Shown here: positions 10,687 to 22,469 of the stretch, piece by piece | Layout of the letters: every line of letters starts with the position of its first letter | How positions within the stretch are numbered: position 1 is the stretch's first letter | NCBI RefSeq assembly: GCF_032062135.1 | Contig: NC_092860.1 | Coordinates: 63,669,330-63,733,329 of the forward strand | DNA length: 64,000 nucleotides | Source of the DNA: Pyxicephalus adspersus | Lineage: Eukaryota; Chordata; Amphibia; Anura; Pyxicephalidae | Direction: 5' to 3' | Program-made: the position numbers and the translations under genes | Notes under the pieces: model-generated | Told to the model about the DNA's origin: nothing | The model's database searches: none | Seen by the model: the letters and a program-made list of their open reading frames with translations, nothing else

Positions 10687-11548
10687 GCTGCTCCTAATAA
10701 ACACTCACTACCTGCTCAGCTGACGAGGATTTAAACACGAAAGCATGCCAATGTACAAAGATGTCCCCAATTCCTCTGTAAGAAACAGTTCCCCTAATAA
10801 CCAAATTATATACTAGGCGAGCAATAGAATGCCCCACAAACACCACTCATACCCAGCTATATATTGATGAAAGAACCAGGTCACAATGCATTGAATTCCG
10901 GTGTCACGTGAAGAACTCTAACCTTTGAAGTTCCTCTTCCCATACTACGCTTGTTTCCCCTTTCCTTACGCACATGCTCCAAAAATTTGTATTGTACCAA
11001 CCCAGTACCAGACACGTCAGAGTCCCTAGGAACACCCCCTTCTATTAACTCTTTCATCACCGCAGCGCCTATCCTAATAACAGCAGGCATTACTAGTAGC
11101 TCAATATTCCAATGCAATGGTTGCCAGGTACCCGTGTGTTTTCTTTAACGTTAACGTTTAATATTATTAACCCTTTTGGTGCTAGTAATACTCTTTTTGC
11201 TGTCTGCTTTTAACTCTTTCATGTAGGATTATCAGCAGCAACACTTTTTACATGTTTTATATGTTTTGTATTTCCTAGCTGTTCCTGATTTGGAGGAACT
11301 CTCCCTTTGTCAGAACCATGCCCCTCTGACCCTCATTCTACATAGATAGATACATACAAAATGTATTTAAAGTAGATATATTGAAAAAAAAAATAATTGA
11401 AACACACAATCATGTAATGGAATGACTTTTAATAAAATTAAAGGAAAAACAGGAAATTCAGCTTAAACAAGAATACATAAATAAATGAAAAATACTGAAA
11501 ATGCGATAATTCGGTATACTGTATAGTAATATATTTTTCTAAAACACC
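10687..11548. other. mfsd12 5' flank: 5' UTR, promoter region and beyond
   Basis: This lies upstream of the mfsd12 start on the minus strand. The transcription start cannot be placed. There is no CpG-rich island by eye and no obvious TATA box close to the ATG. An E-box is at 10903..10911. From about 11150 the sequence becomes AT-rich up to the gap. A minus-strand open frame at 10881..11117 resembles nothing known. Confidence 0.4.
10903..10911 (-). promoter_or_regulatory. CACGTG E-box (M-box/CLEAR-like) upstream of mfsd12
   Basis: GTCACGTGA is palindromic around CACGTG and lies about 220 bp upstream of the mfsd12 ATG. MITF/TFE proteins bind GTCACGTGAC-type sites in pigment and lysosomal genes, and MFSD12 is such a gene. 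The site is seen in the sequence; its use is inference. Confidence 0.4.
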
Positions 11549-11877
11549 NNNNNNNNNNNNNNNNNNNNNNNNNNNNNNNNNNNNNNNNNNNNNNNNNNNN
11601 NNNNNNNNNNNNNNNNNNNNNNNNNNNNNNNNNNNNNNNNNNNNNNNNNNNNNNNNNNNNNNNNNNNNNNNNNNNNNNNNNNNNNNNNNNNNNNNNNNNN
11701 NNNNNNNNNNNNNNNNNNNNNNNNNNNNNNNNNNNNNNNNNNNNNNNNNNNNNNNNNNNNNNNNNNNNNNNNNNNNNNNNNNNNNNNNNNNNNNNNNNNN
11801 NNNNNNNNNNNNNNNNNNNNNNNNNNNNNNNNNNNNNNNNNNNNNNNNNNNNNNNNNNNNNNNNNNNNNNNNNNNNN
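11549..11877. other. Assembly gap (329 N)
   Basis: A run of N. The left part of the family A element that continues at 11878 may be in the gap. Confidence 1.
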
Positions 11878-12344
11878 TTTACCAATTACATACTTTGTAT
11901 TTATTTTGTATTATTTTGTATTGGATTGGATACAAGAGTTTGTATTCAATCCAATACAAAATGTTTGAATGAGTTTCAATTTGAATTTCCCGCACAAGTG
12001 CCGACGTCATCACGCACGCAGGCAGGGAGAAGCCGGCCGGCTTTTTTTTCGCTGCCGGCAGGCTTCTTATTTCAGAGAGCACCCGGCGCTGGAACGAGAA
12101 CGACGCTGGATGATCAGTGGGACCAGGTTTCTTACCTGTCCCGCTGGTATAGGAGAAGGCACCGGACGCTGGAGAGGGAGATCGACGCTGGAGGACGACG
12201 CTGGAACACGAACACGACGCTGGATGAGCACAGCGGGACCAGGTAAGTGAGGATTTTAATATAGGGAGAAAAGTTCGGGGTTAACGAAAATTGCAACTTT
12301 TTTTAGCCCGTACCAAGGTCGGGCTTAACGGTTGGGAGGTTAAA
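11878..12344 (+). repeat. TIR element with GC-rich core (family A, copy 2)
   Basis: It contains GTATTGGATTGGATACAAGA and ATTCAATCCAATACAAAATG, a GC-rich core with repeated GACGCTGGA words, GACCAGGTAAGTGAGG, and a right end GTCGGGCTTAACGGTTGGG before AGGTTAA. It is the reverse of the copy at 2978..3462. It abuts the CR1 fragment at a TTTAAAGACCGC word that is uninterrupted in the CR1 at 18610, so it was inserted into, or joined to, that CR1 copy. Confidence 0.65.
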
Positions 12345-13150
12345 GACCGCATCCAGAGAGTAGTAATTAATGATTCATACTCTGAAAGGTCTAAGGGTAT
12401 TAGTGGTGTACCCCAGGGTTCAGTGTTGGGACCTTTACTGTTTAACATCTTTGTAAATGATATAGAGTTCGAGATTAAAACTACCATTTCTGTGTTTGCA
12501 GATGACAGAAAACTATGTAAAAGAAATAAGTCCATACAGGATGTCTATAATCTACAAGCAAACCTGGATGTATTGTTTGATTGGGCAGCCAAGTGGGAAA
12601 TAACATTTAATATCAATAAATATAAAGTATGCACTTGGGGGCCAAACAACATGCATGCTTCATACTGTCTTGGGGGAATACATTTGGGGGAGTCAGGAAT
12701 GGAAAAGGATCTGGGGGTTCTGGTAGATAATAGACTTAATAACAGCATGCAATGCCAAGCTGCAATATCTAAAGCTAGCAAAGTACTTTCTTGTATTGAA
12801 AGATGAATAGGCTGCAGAGATGGAGACATAATCCTGGCCCTGTACAAAGCATTGGTCAGACCTCACCTGGAATATGCAGTCCAGTTGTTGGCACCAGTTC
12901 AGAAAAAGGACATTGTAGAATTGGTAAGAGTGCAGAGAAGGGCAAGAAAATTATTAAAAGGAATAGAGGAGCTCAGCTGTGAGGAGAAATTAGCTGAACT
13001 GAATCTATTGGCCCTTTAGAAGAGAGGTTTAAAGGGGGGTATGATCACCCTTTATAAATACATATATGCTCCATATAGAGAACTCTACAGACTGTGCACA
13101 GCTGAAGAGGATTCTAGGAGCAGATTAGTTCCTGGCTCAATCTTGTAATG
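12345..13150 (+). pseudogene. CR1 LINE fragment (reverse transcriptase C-terminal half)
   Basis: This encodes the reverse transcriptase of a CR1-type LINE from just before motif [21 protein letters not shown] (about 12393..12452) is followed by the catalytic block VFADDRKLC (about 12495; the aspartates are kept, and the usual T after ADD is R). Then come NKYKVCTWG and MEKDLGVLVDNRL near 12700, and a C-terminal part after a TGA at 12804 (ALVRPHLEY near 12848; VQRRARKLLKG near 12930). Further stops occur downstream near 13018. The 5' half is missing where the copy meets a family A element. Closely similar to the CR1 at 17745..19316. Confidence 0.88.
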
Positions 13151-13305
13151 CCATTGGCTAATAGGGCTTTATAGCCTTTCTGCTCACAGTAATCAGTGCC
13201 TGTTGTAGTCTAAGGCTGACCTGACGCTAGTATGGTGTTTTGGTAGATTTACTGTTGCTGAATTTGCCTGTTTCTGACCCTGTGAGTGTATGCTGCCTAG
13301 ACTGA

Positions 13306-13905
13306 TGTAAGGCCCTGGTCATCACCAGGCCTCACCAGAACCCAATCTAACACCACAGTCTTCCCTTTTAGCAAGCCCCTGCTCAGCTTCGGGAGACAGG
13401 TTGCGTTTCCCAGCACTCGGTTGCCCCCAGGACTTACTGCGCAAGGGATGGCCCCTGGGGATAGGCTGGCAGCAAGCCAAGAGCCAACAAATAAAGCACT
13501 ACCAAAATTCCAACGGAGACAAGACCAGAATACAGAGCAGAGGTCATTCACAGAATATCCATCCACTAAATGAAGTACACAAGGGCAAATGACTAGCAGA
13601 GTTGGTGTTACAGGCAAAAGGTCGGTCCAGGCTGCGTACAAATGATAGGTCAGGAACAGGCACGTCAGCAACAGTAAATCACATGAAAATACAGCAGCAA
13701 GCCGGCCCAGCCTAACGCTACAACAGGCACTGGTGATTGGGAGCAGAGAGGCTATAAAATCCCAGCAACCAGTGGCAGTGCAGGACTGAGTCAGGAGCTG
13801 ATCAGCCTCTAGAATCCCTTTCAGCTGTGCACAGCCTAACAATGGAAGCTGGGGATGCCATGAAATACTTCAGGCTGCATGGCTACAGGAAAGCAGGGCC
13901 TGCTG
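13306..13905 (-). mobile_element. Gypsy-type LTR-like repeat, copy 1
   Basis: The plus strand starts TGTAAGGCCCTGGTCATCAC and carries GCAAGCCCCTGCTCAGC, TTGCCCCCAGGACTTA, GGGGATAGGCTGGCAGC and GGAGCAGAGAGGCTATAAAA before GTGCACAGCCTAACAATGGA. The same order flanks the Gypsy gag remnant (26709..27036 and 27671..28380). The TGTAAGGCCCTGG edge looks like one LTR terminus; the other edge is uncertain. No matching 5-bp duplication was found. Orientation is taken from the gag-linked copy. The long minus-strand open frame at 13297..13842 is not conserved and is not a gene. Confidence 0.55.
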
Positions 13906-13944
13906 TTTATTCTTTATACTCTTTGCTGAAGTCTTAGGAGAAAT

Positions 13945-14068
13945 TGTGTGCTGGGACAGTGCAACTATCCTCCCAATGCTGAGTGGGGGCTTGCTATAGG
14001 TGAAGAGTGTGGCATTAGATTGGGGGACTGGAATCTGACGAGCACTGGTGCTGGACCAGAGCCTTACA
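13945..14068 (+). repeat. Inverted fragment of the same LTR-like repeat
   Basis: Read on the minus strand, this has TGTAAGGCTCTGGTCCAGCA, then CCAATCTAATGCCACACTC and TATAGCAAGCCCCCACTCAG. That is the first 125 bases of the repeat at 13306, in opposite orientation. It ends at 14068, exactly at the same TGTAAGGC terminus. Confidence 0.6.
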
Positions 14069-14086
14069 CTAGTTTTTGTGTTTTAC

Positions 14087-15141
14087 AATCAGCTCTTCCT
14101 CATTCTTCTAAAAATCCACAGACATCTCCATCTAAAATATCTTGGATTCATTTATGGTAGCCTCCAGTCAAATTAGCCAAGAGTTTACCCAATTTGTTGC
14201 CAAAACATAAGAATTCCACCTATCGGTAGGAGCAGTCAGTTATATCATATTGTGAGATTCAGATATCACATTTCTGTTTTGCTTGTATCCATGTATCTTT
14301 AGAAGACATGTAGATTTGTAGCTGTTGCTTTATTATAGATAGTGAGAATTTTCCGTTTCAAGGAAGAACTTTATCCAATAGATTTTTTTTTTGCTTTATA
14401 GGACTGCTTTTGTTGTTTCCTAGGATCGGTGTGGAGGAGTTATAACGATTGTAATCCAACCACCAATATTTTAAGTATTGTTGAAAAGAAAGATTCATCC
14501 TAAGCTAAGGAAGTGGGAAAGTGGCAAATAAAAAAATCCAGGTTATGAAGGTAAGGATATTAGTCCGTCATCCGAGATCACCAGTTGATGTTTATAGGAG
14601 ACTTGGTCCCGTAAGAGGAGGTTTTCAGTGACCAATATTGAGTCAATCCTGGAGAGAGTCAAATGTCTAGTGGGTAGATCTGTAATGGGTAAAGTTTCTG
14701 TCCAGCGGGTTAAGATTTCACCAAGGGTCCACAAAGTTAGAAGAAGAAAAAAAGGATTGATAATGCTAGTCATTGAAATGTGAAGTATTAAGTTCTGGTC
14801 ACCTTTCCTCTGAAATACTGGGTATAGCCTTGAAGTTGCCTACAACAACAGTTGGGCATAGAAGTACAGCAAAGTCTGTTGGTTATTTTATCATAAAAAG
14901 CTTGGCATTCTGGGACCATAGAGTCCCATAACTGGTAACGGATTTAATGGGAATTGTAAAGTGATTGTTGCCCATCTGCCTGCTATACAGTCGCTAGACT
15001 TGGAGGTGAAAGGTGAAGGAGTTATGAAGGTAAATGAGTCTTTTGTAGGATCACTATATCGACCTGTAATCTCTTCAGGTGATGTAGTACTTTACTTCGT
15101 TAGTGTGGAGAAGAAGTGCATTTAACATTCCATGTGATCAT
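14087..15141 (-). pseudogene. L1-Tx1 ORF2 fragment, endonuclease part
   Basis: On the minus strand ORF2 starts at ATG 15141..15139 with MITWNVKCTSSPH. LQVDIVILQKTHL follows near 15050, the usual QETH block with E changed to K. Then come LPTRHLTLSRIDSILVTENL near 14660 (usual YSRIDY motif) and VISDDGLIS near 14560 (usual SDH motif, H changed to D). After a frameshift, FGNKLGKLLANL (about 14200) is the conserved linker before the reverse transcriptase. This is the AP-like endonuclease that nicks target DNA. Several stops. The copy ends near the LTR fragment at 14068, so the reverse transcriptase is missing. Confidence 0.8.
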
Positions 15142-15835
15142 TTTTATTTAAGGTGGGTGGAATGTGAAAGAGTGAAATAGCAGCTGTTTAACTTTTGGCC
15201 CCTATATAGTAGACTTCTTTGGTTGTCCTGTGGGGATACGTTTCAGCTCACCTTCCCCAAATCTCTTATGACTTCATTTTTATTTAACACCCAGATGTAT
15301 GATTCGGCCTAGGTGATTTGAAAACATTTTTTGTTTTCAACATATTTGGCCTGATTTATTAAAACTCCTCAAGACTGGAGAAGATGGACACTCATGGGTG
15401 AACCTGGGTGATCCAGCAAGATCCAATAAATCTCAGAATGTTGTGCCTGGAGCGATTTTTCAGGTCAGTGAGTTTATCAGCTTAGATGAGTATTGTGCAC
15501 TTACTGTTTGTTCACCGTATTGGAAAGTTCATCTTCCAGGTGACTTATGGTCTGTTTCATACAATGTCTCCCTCTAGTTTTGCCACAGCTTCAGTGGCAG
15601 GTTTTAGCTGTTAGGCAAGGGTGTCTTGATTGTCTGCAGCAGGCCAGGCTGAAGATGTAGTATATTCTCCTGTGCTAGGCAATTGTAATCCAAATGAATC
15701 TAGACCAGGAAGAAACTGGATCATCCTTTTCAAAGCCATTGCCCGCTTTCTCTAAAGCATGAGGCTGAACTGCCATCTTGGCTGGTGGGTGTCTGCAAGC
15801 CGCAGCCTTCTGAAAAGCTGGAAACACAAATTTGT
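15142..15835. other. Non-coding stretch with a short common repeat
   Basis: 15142..15300 is probably the inter-ORF spacer of the antisense L1. The phrase GGCCTGATTTATTAAAACTC, then GGGTGATCCAGCAAGATCC at 15350..15425, has the look of a small dispersed frog repeat. Nothing else recognised. Confidence 0.4.
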
Positions 15836-16542
15836 TGTCAAGGCTTCACACGGCAAAGTGACAGACCCACTGTGTCACCCACCCTGTGGGTGGGGACGTG
15901 CACTGGGCGCAGGGTCCAAGCAGAAGCTTGGTCTCTCTTCTTGTGCGGCAAGTTACTGCCAGGTTGCAGCCCCCGTGTCCGCCAAGGCAGGTGACTGCCA
16001 ACAAGCAGGGACTGAAGGGTAGTACAAAAGGGAAATCCAGGAGGGTAGTCAGACAAGCCAAAAGGTCAGGACTGGCAGTGAACAAGGATGGTCAGGACAG
16101 GCATCAAGCAGCAGTAGTCAGGAACAAGCCAGGGTCGGTGCACAGAGAATCAGGAACAATAGAGATAAACAACAGTAACCTGGAAGCAGAGCCAAAGGAA
16201 CTCCTTGTTCAGACAACTTCCTGTTGCCAGGTCACTTCCTTAAGAAGGGAAGATGGGCGTGGATCAAGTGAGCCGCAGACATCAATCCCACCAGCAGAGG
16301 GAGTGCTGTTGCTGGGATGGTCTCGGGTGTGTTTTAGATGTTGGCCAGCAGAGGGAGCGCGTCTGCAGAATACTCTGGTTCTCTGATGCAAGGGAGCAGC
16401 TGACAGAGAATCACCTGACTTGGAGCAGGAAGTAAACATAGTGTTGGATCCAGAGGCAGAGATGATGCTGGCAGCAGGGGACTGCGAGGAAGGTGAGCAA
16501 GAAGGAGGCACAGGTGACCTGGACTTGCGGGAATCTGTGACA
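15836..16542. mobile_element. Solo LTR, 707 bp, with 5-bp target duplication
   Basis: It starts TGTCAAGGCTTCACACGG and ends GGGAATCTGTGACA, the TG...CA ends of an LTR with the inverted TGTCA/TGACA pair. TTTGT stands on both sides (15831..15835 and 16543..16547). Inside are degenerate GTCAGGACAGG and GTCAGGAACAAG repeats. Orientation is not settled. With no internal region present this is a solo LTR left by recombination. Superfamily (Gypsy or endogenous retrovirus) cannot be told. The overlapping long open frames on both strands are not genes. Confidence 0.75.
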
Positions 16543-16547
16543 TTTGT

Positions 16548-17744
16548 CCATCACAAGGTGATTGTCCAGACAACTAAAGCTCATGGGCTTACAAGAGTAT
16601 GAGATGCATGGCATAGTCAGACGGGCAGAGAATTACCCAGGAGTAGGAGCTGCAACGCAGCTCCTACTCCTGGGTAATTATTTTTTTAAAAAATTATATC
16701 CTGGGTAATTATTATTTTCTTATTTTCAAAGAAGCACCAATATATCTTATAAAAAGGGAAATGTTTATTTACAGCTTAGGATATTATATACATATAATTT
16801 ACAGGAAAAAGGGAAGGTAAAGGGTATATAGGAAAGGGAGAAGAAAAGGGGTCTAGTTCTATCTCTAGCACATGCTCAATCTCTCATTCACACACCCATA
16901 CACACCAGGCTTTTCCCTCCTTGGACCACTCCCATCTGCAAGTGCAGAGCAAATCACATTGTTGATTCATCCTTGGTGAAGTCTTGATCAAGAGATCACA
17001 CAGATTGTCCTTGTCCCAGGCTGGAGATGATTACTGCCACTGGCCCCTGCCCCCTCCAGGAAGACTGAAGCAATAGTAAACTGGTTAGGGCAGGAACTAC
17101 CACCAGGTGGTCAAACTGGCCAAGGTGTTAAACAATCACTGTCTCTGCTCAGCAAACCCTTGATGGTTGTTTTAGGGACTCCATCTGTCTCCAGAGATAA
17201 TGAGGTTTACAGCTTGTTTTCAAGGAGGCAGAATTATCCTTACATACAAGTCATATTCGTATCAATTTTGGTCACTTCCAACAAAGGGCAAAAATATATC
17301 CATGTCAAAATAGTTAACTTGATCCATTCTTTGTAAAGTATCTGCATATCCTTCTGATGTTTCTTCAGAATCATCAGTTTTCTCAGAAGGAATATATGTA
17401 TATATATTTTCATACAAACTGTTCCCCTAAAGCGGACCTGAATTACATTTTTTACCTTACATAAAAAGGGGAGTGTACTGAACAGTGTACAGTGTACTGA
17501 ACACTGGTATGGGAACATCAGCACCATGTGGCACAGGTTGTCTTGCTGATTTCAAATCAGAATACTCCCACTTGTTTTTCATGTAACGATTGAAACCTTT
17601 TACATTCATAGAACAAAAATAACAATTAGAATGATGATTTTTGCACTCTCGCCATACCATATGTACAACTAATTTCAAACTTTTAAGTTTTTTCTATTTT
17701 TCCACTGACACTCTACACAAGTTTTGCATATCATTTTCATTGTT
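16548..17744. other. Non-coding stretch with a perfect 23-bp hairpin
   Basis: The hairpin is at 16631..16679: arms 16631..16653 and 16657..16679, loop AAC. The word ATCCTGGGTAATTATT occurs again near 16697. The rest shows no gene. The open frames at 17240..17680 (minus) match nothing known. Confidence 0.5.
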
Positions 17745-19316
17745 TGAAAACTATAAAGAATATAACAAAAGATGTAAAAAAAAAGGAGATAAAATGTGCG
17801 AAACCTCAAAATGAAAGACGGATTGCAAAGGAAAGTAAGGCAAACACCCCCAATTTTTTTTTTAAATATATTAATAGCAAAAAGATCAGATCTGAGCATG
17901 TAGGCCCCCAAAGGATGTCTCTGGGTTGGTATCTGGGGATAAAGAAAAGGCAGATTTACTAAACACTTTTTTAGCTCTGTGTACACAAAGGAAAATGGCC
18001 GAGCTCATGTCCAAATTCATAATAGCAATGTCACTGCCTTAAATGAATCACAATGGCTCAAAATTGATATGATTGAGAAAAAGTTGGGCAAAATTAAGGT
18101 TGACAAAGCACCAGGACCTGATGGATTACATCCACGTGTCCTGAAAGAGCTGAGCTCGGTTATTTCAAAGCCATTATTTCTAATTTTGAGAGACTTTTTA
18201 GTCACTGGCATGATACTGACTATGGTTTGACCATGGTTTGACGTAAGGCCAATGTGGTTCCTATCTTCAAAAAGGGAGCAAAGTCATTACCAAGTAACTA
18301 CAGACCGGTTAAATTAACGTCCATAGTTGGAAAGGTCCTAGAGAGTTTTGAAACACATAGAGGAGTTTCTGCGACAAAATAATAATATAAGTGCTAGTCA
18401 GCATGGCTTCAAGAAAGACCAAAGTTGTCAAACAAATTTACCCTCTTTTTATGAGGAAGTAAGTAAACAGGTAGACAGTGGAATAGCAGTTGATAAAGTG
18501 TACTTGGACTTTGCGAAAGCATTAGACACCGTGCCTCACAAACGGTTAATATGCAAGTTAGGGTCAATAGGTTGAGAAAAGTAAATCTGTAAATGGATAG
18601 AGAACTGGTTTAAAGACCGCATCCAGAGAGTTGTAATTAATGATTCATACTTCGAATGGTCTAAACTTATTAGTGGTGTACCCCAGGGTTCAGTGTTGGG
18701 ACCTTTACTGTTTAACATCTTTATAAATGATATAGAGTTTGGGATTAAAAGTACCATTTCTGTGTTTGCAGATGACACCAAACTATGTAATGGAATTAGG
18801 TCCATACAGGATGTCTATAATCTACAAGCAGACCTGGATGTACTGTTTGATTAGCAGCCAAGTGGCATATGATATTTAATATAGATAAATGTAAAGTTAT
18901 GCCCTTGGGGGTCAACAACATGCATGCTTCATACTGTCTAGGGGGAATAGATTTGGTTGAGTCAGAAATGGAAAAGGATCTGGAGGTTCTGGTGCATCAT
19001 AGACGTAATAACGGCATGCAATGCCCAGCTGCAATATCTAAAGCTAGTAAAGTACTTTCTTGTATTAAAAAAGGAATAGACTGCAGAGATGAGACATAAT
19101 CCTGACCCTGTACAAAGCATTGGTCAGACCACATCTGGAATGTGCAGTCCAGTTTTTGGGCAGTTTTGGTTCACAAAAAGGACATTGTGGAATTAGAGAG
19201 AGTGCAGAGAAAGCCTTTACTTAATCTATTCTCCCTTGAGAAGAGACGTTTAAGGGGGGATATGATCACCCTCTATAAATATATAAATGGTCCATATAGA
19301 GAACACTTTTCTCAAT
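17745..19316 (+). pseudogene. CR1 LINE, 5'-truncated copy (reverse transcriptase)
   Basis: Plus-strand CR1 protein remains run from the linker before the reverse transcriptase (NTPNFFFKYINSKKI, about 17850) through VDKAPGPDGLHPRVLKEL (about 18100), ASQHGFKKDQSCQTNL (about 18395), VYLDFAKALDTVPHKRL (about 18500, motif A; the usual F after KA is L) and [20 protein letters not shown] (about 18673). Motif C is VFADDTKLC (about 18762), and the C-terminal part holds MEKDLEVLVHHRR (about 18968) and [12 protein letters not shown] (about 19120). Frame changes and stops are frequent, for example after 18230, 18575 and 18853. Function when active: target-primed reverse transcription. Confidence 0.9.
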
Positions 19317-20176
19317 AAAAAAAATTTGAAGTTTTGATTTGAGATTTGTTAAGATCTAGAACCATTATGTATTGTTTTATGAGAAAATATAATTATTAAA
19401 ATACATTATTTGCCAAAAAACCCTTCTGTTTGTTGTTCTTCTTGTATTATACTGTTCTGGGTTGGCAAACGCCCCATGAGGGCTCCACTCTTTTTATTTG
19501 AACATATTCTTCACTACCACATATATATCTGTTTTGTTACATTTATGTAAATACATATGTATTTTCATTTTTTCTATTTTAACTTGACTGTTTTTTGAGA
19601 GAGATTAATCAAGTATGGTATATGAATTGATGTGACATTTTTTTTAATCTACATTATTGTTAGCTTTATCTGTTGCTACAATGTTTTTGTGCCTAGATTC
19701 TAATTACAGTCTCTGTTGGTTAGCAATTCTTTATCAATGTTTTATCATTTTATCCACAAAGAATTAGTACAAATGTATGCATGGTTTCCACTCCAAACTG
19801 GTACTTGACCCTTTTCATTGCCTATGTCCCATTCTCATAGTCATATTGTCACATATTGGTGTTTGAATGTGCTAAGTAAATATATATTTTATGAATAATT
19901 TGTCATGGGTTTTTTTTATAGTCTCAGGCTTAGGCTGATCTTAGCCCTATTGTATACAAGCACGCTTCCACTTCCTGTCCAAACAGGTTATCATTTAGCT
20001 GTCCAGCTCAGTTGCATACTCATTGAAACACACCTGATGGTGATGGAAGGAAGTCCAGGTTGCCAAGCACAATGTCAAACCACATTTATTGACAAGCTCA
20101 CAAGCAAGGTCAAGCACTCTTAGAAATGAACAGATGTTCTGTTTTTGCTCAACTTTATTTTGCTCACAAAATATTA
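19317..20176. other. AT-rich non-coding stretch, nothing recognised
   Basis: No gene or repeat recognised. Confidence 0.4.
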
Positions 20177-20662
20177 CCGTATTTTTAATATACGACGCAC
20201 CCAATTTTAAAGGAGGAAAATCTAGAAAAAAAGATTCTGAAAGATTATTCCCCTTCTGATCACTCATGTGCCATTCAAATTCCCTTTCTGATCACTATAT
20301 GCCTTTCAAATTCCCTTTCTGATCACTCTGTGTCATTCAAAATTCCTTTCTGATCACTCTGTGTCATTCAAACTCCCCTTCTGATCACTCCATGCTTTTT
20401 TTCCACTGTACGGCAGTTAGGACAGGGAACAGCAGGTGGCGCTGTGCCAGCTTCTTTCGCTCTGCTATACAGACAGGAGAAGACACGTGCTGCTGCCAGA
20501 GAGAAGAGGAGACAGACGCTGCTGCAGCCAGAGACACACGCAGGATCGGGTGAGTATATTATTTTAGTTATTTTATCACACCTTTGTAGTATAGGACGCA
20601 CTAACCCCCCCCCCCCCAGTTTTGGGAAAGAAAAAGTGCGTCTTATACTGCAAAAAATACGG
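20177..20662 (-). mobile_element. Complete TA-flanked MITE (TATAAGACGCAC type), 486 bp
   Basis: TA stands on both sides (20175..20176 and 20663..20664). The ends CCGTATTTTTAATATACGAC and GTATACTG-type AAAAAATACGG form imperfect terminal inverted repeats. The body has about five tandem units of ~31 bp with CCTTTCTGATCACT (20235..20400), then a GC-richer part and GGATCGGGTGAGTATATTAT. On the minus strand it matches the partial copy at 3464..3625. Non-coding, so it depends on a transposase from elsewhere. A TA duplication suggests a Tc1/mariner-like mechanism (inference). Confidence 0.75.
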
Positions 20663-20664
20663 TA

Positions 20665-21732
20665 GATAGTATGCATTATTTAGGTGTTTACATTATTCCA
20701 ATAGTACTAGTATATTAAATTATCAGGGACAAATATACTTTGTTCAAAACATATTTTTTTTGCTTTGACAGCTTTCCATGGGGTTTATGCAGGATTAAAT
20801 GCCATTTTAGATCTTGGCCCACCATGTATTCACTTCCTCACATTAGCTTGGTAGTGGAAGCACATAAAGATATATTTCTGCTTTACCAGAAGCAATATCA
20901 TCAATGAATGTGTTAGAAATAATCATATATTTTACATTAGAAATATAGTTAGTTTATGTGTTTGAAAGGTCATGGAAGGGTAAGTGGATATCTGTATACT
21001 TATTTTATCGCTGTTATCTATATAAGAATTTGAGGTTTCCATATTTGTGCATGAGAATTTAGGACTCTAGTTTTCAATGGAACAGAGATCATTGAGAAAT
21101 AGCTGGGTAATCTCTTTTCACTCCCTATGTTTTCAACAAGTAGTAGAGTAAAATTATATTTAACATTACCTTTTTAAGTATGTATGGTAGAAAGTAAGCA
21201 TGATGCAATCTATATCCAATGTATGTCAATGGGAAACTTTTGAATAAAAGGAGCTACTCTTGAGGGTGTGGGGAGAGATTGGACAATCGTATTCTCTCAT
21301 GAACTGATCCGTATCATCAATCAGGTCATATCCTCATATGCTTTCTTTTTTTTACTTTGTGAACTTGTTTACTATATTGTAATTTATGTGCGCCTTGAAT
21401 AAATACTTTTTATTTATTGACGGAAGACTTCTCCAGCACACATGCTTTATTCACTAAAACCTTCCTTCTGAAAGTTACTATTTTTATCAGAATTTACAGA
21501 ATTCTGGGATCCGACATTCGAGAAGCTTGCCAGAAGATCCCAGCAAAGGGATGTTATCGTCCTGTTAAAAACATGATCAGATTATAGGATGTGTTAAGCA
21601 GCATGTTAAATCATGTTTTGTTGGCAACTAGATGATGCTGTATTGTATATTTCATACTTTTCTAGCTGCATAAGCAATGCTTGACTAAATCTGCACTAAC
21701 ATGCACTCTGCCCCAGTTTGAGAATGTGTTCT
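20665..21732. other. Non-coding stretch, nothing recognised
   Basis: AT-rich, with no supported feature. Confidence 0.4.
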
Positions 21733-22469
21733 TTAACCACCCTAGCGGTTCATTTCTTTCTGGATTAATATGTCAAAAAGCGGTACATTTTTTTCATGAA
21801 AATTTTTTTTCATTGTAGGCCTGTAACTCTTAGGCATAACTCACCAGAACATGGCCAAACAAGAATCTGAGTAAAATAAAGTTTGAAACACAAAAGCATG
21901 TCATAATAATAATAATTAAATTTATTAATAAACTTTAAATAAAAAACACAAAAATCTGAGTTTTTTATGATTTTTCTCATAAACTAATAAACATCCCAGG
22001 TGTGATATATTTTGAAACAAAGGAAATGGTCAAAAGATGGTCAGTAATCAAATGCAGAGGTCAGTAATCAAATGTATTGGCAGGTAGGCACTCACTCCAA
22101 CCATCAGAGAGATACTTGCTACTTTGTATTGGATTCAATACAGTTATTTGTATTGAATCCAAATCAAAAAAATTGAATTTCCCGCTGGCCACGCCCCCCG
22201 GCACATGCACAGACATCTCCAGTAAACTCCTCCAGTGACTCATCAAGACAGAGACACAGAGACGCTGTTGCAGGGGGAAGACAGGAAGAGAGGAGCCTGC
22301 AGGAAGATGCGATCGCTGAAGCAGAACAGAGGAGGACGCCGGCAGATAAGGTAAGTCTTTATTTATCATTTATTTATTGCTGCTTTACCTACCCCGAGTG
22401 TGACTTGTGGTTACCACTTTTTGCAAGTTTTTTCTACCCCGAGTCACACTCGTGGTTACTGCTAGGGAG

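Noticed and set aside
11463..11885. 140-codon minus-strand open frame
   Set aside because: It runs through the assembly gap and consists mostly of unknown residues.
13297..13842. 181-codon minus-strand open frame
   Set aside because: It lies in an LTR-like repeat whose other copies do not keep the frame, and the sequence resembles no protein family.
15886..16511. Long overlapping open frames on both strands
   Set aside because: They fall inside the solo LTR and overlap on both strands; no domain is recognisable.
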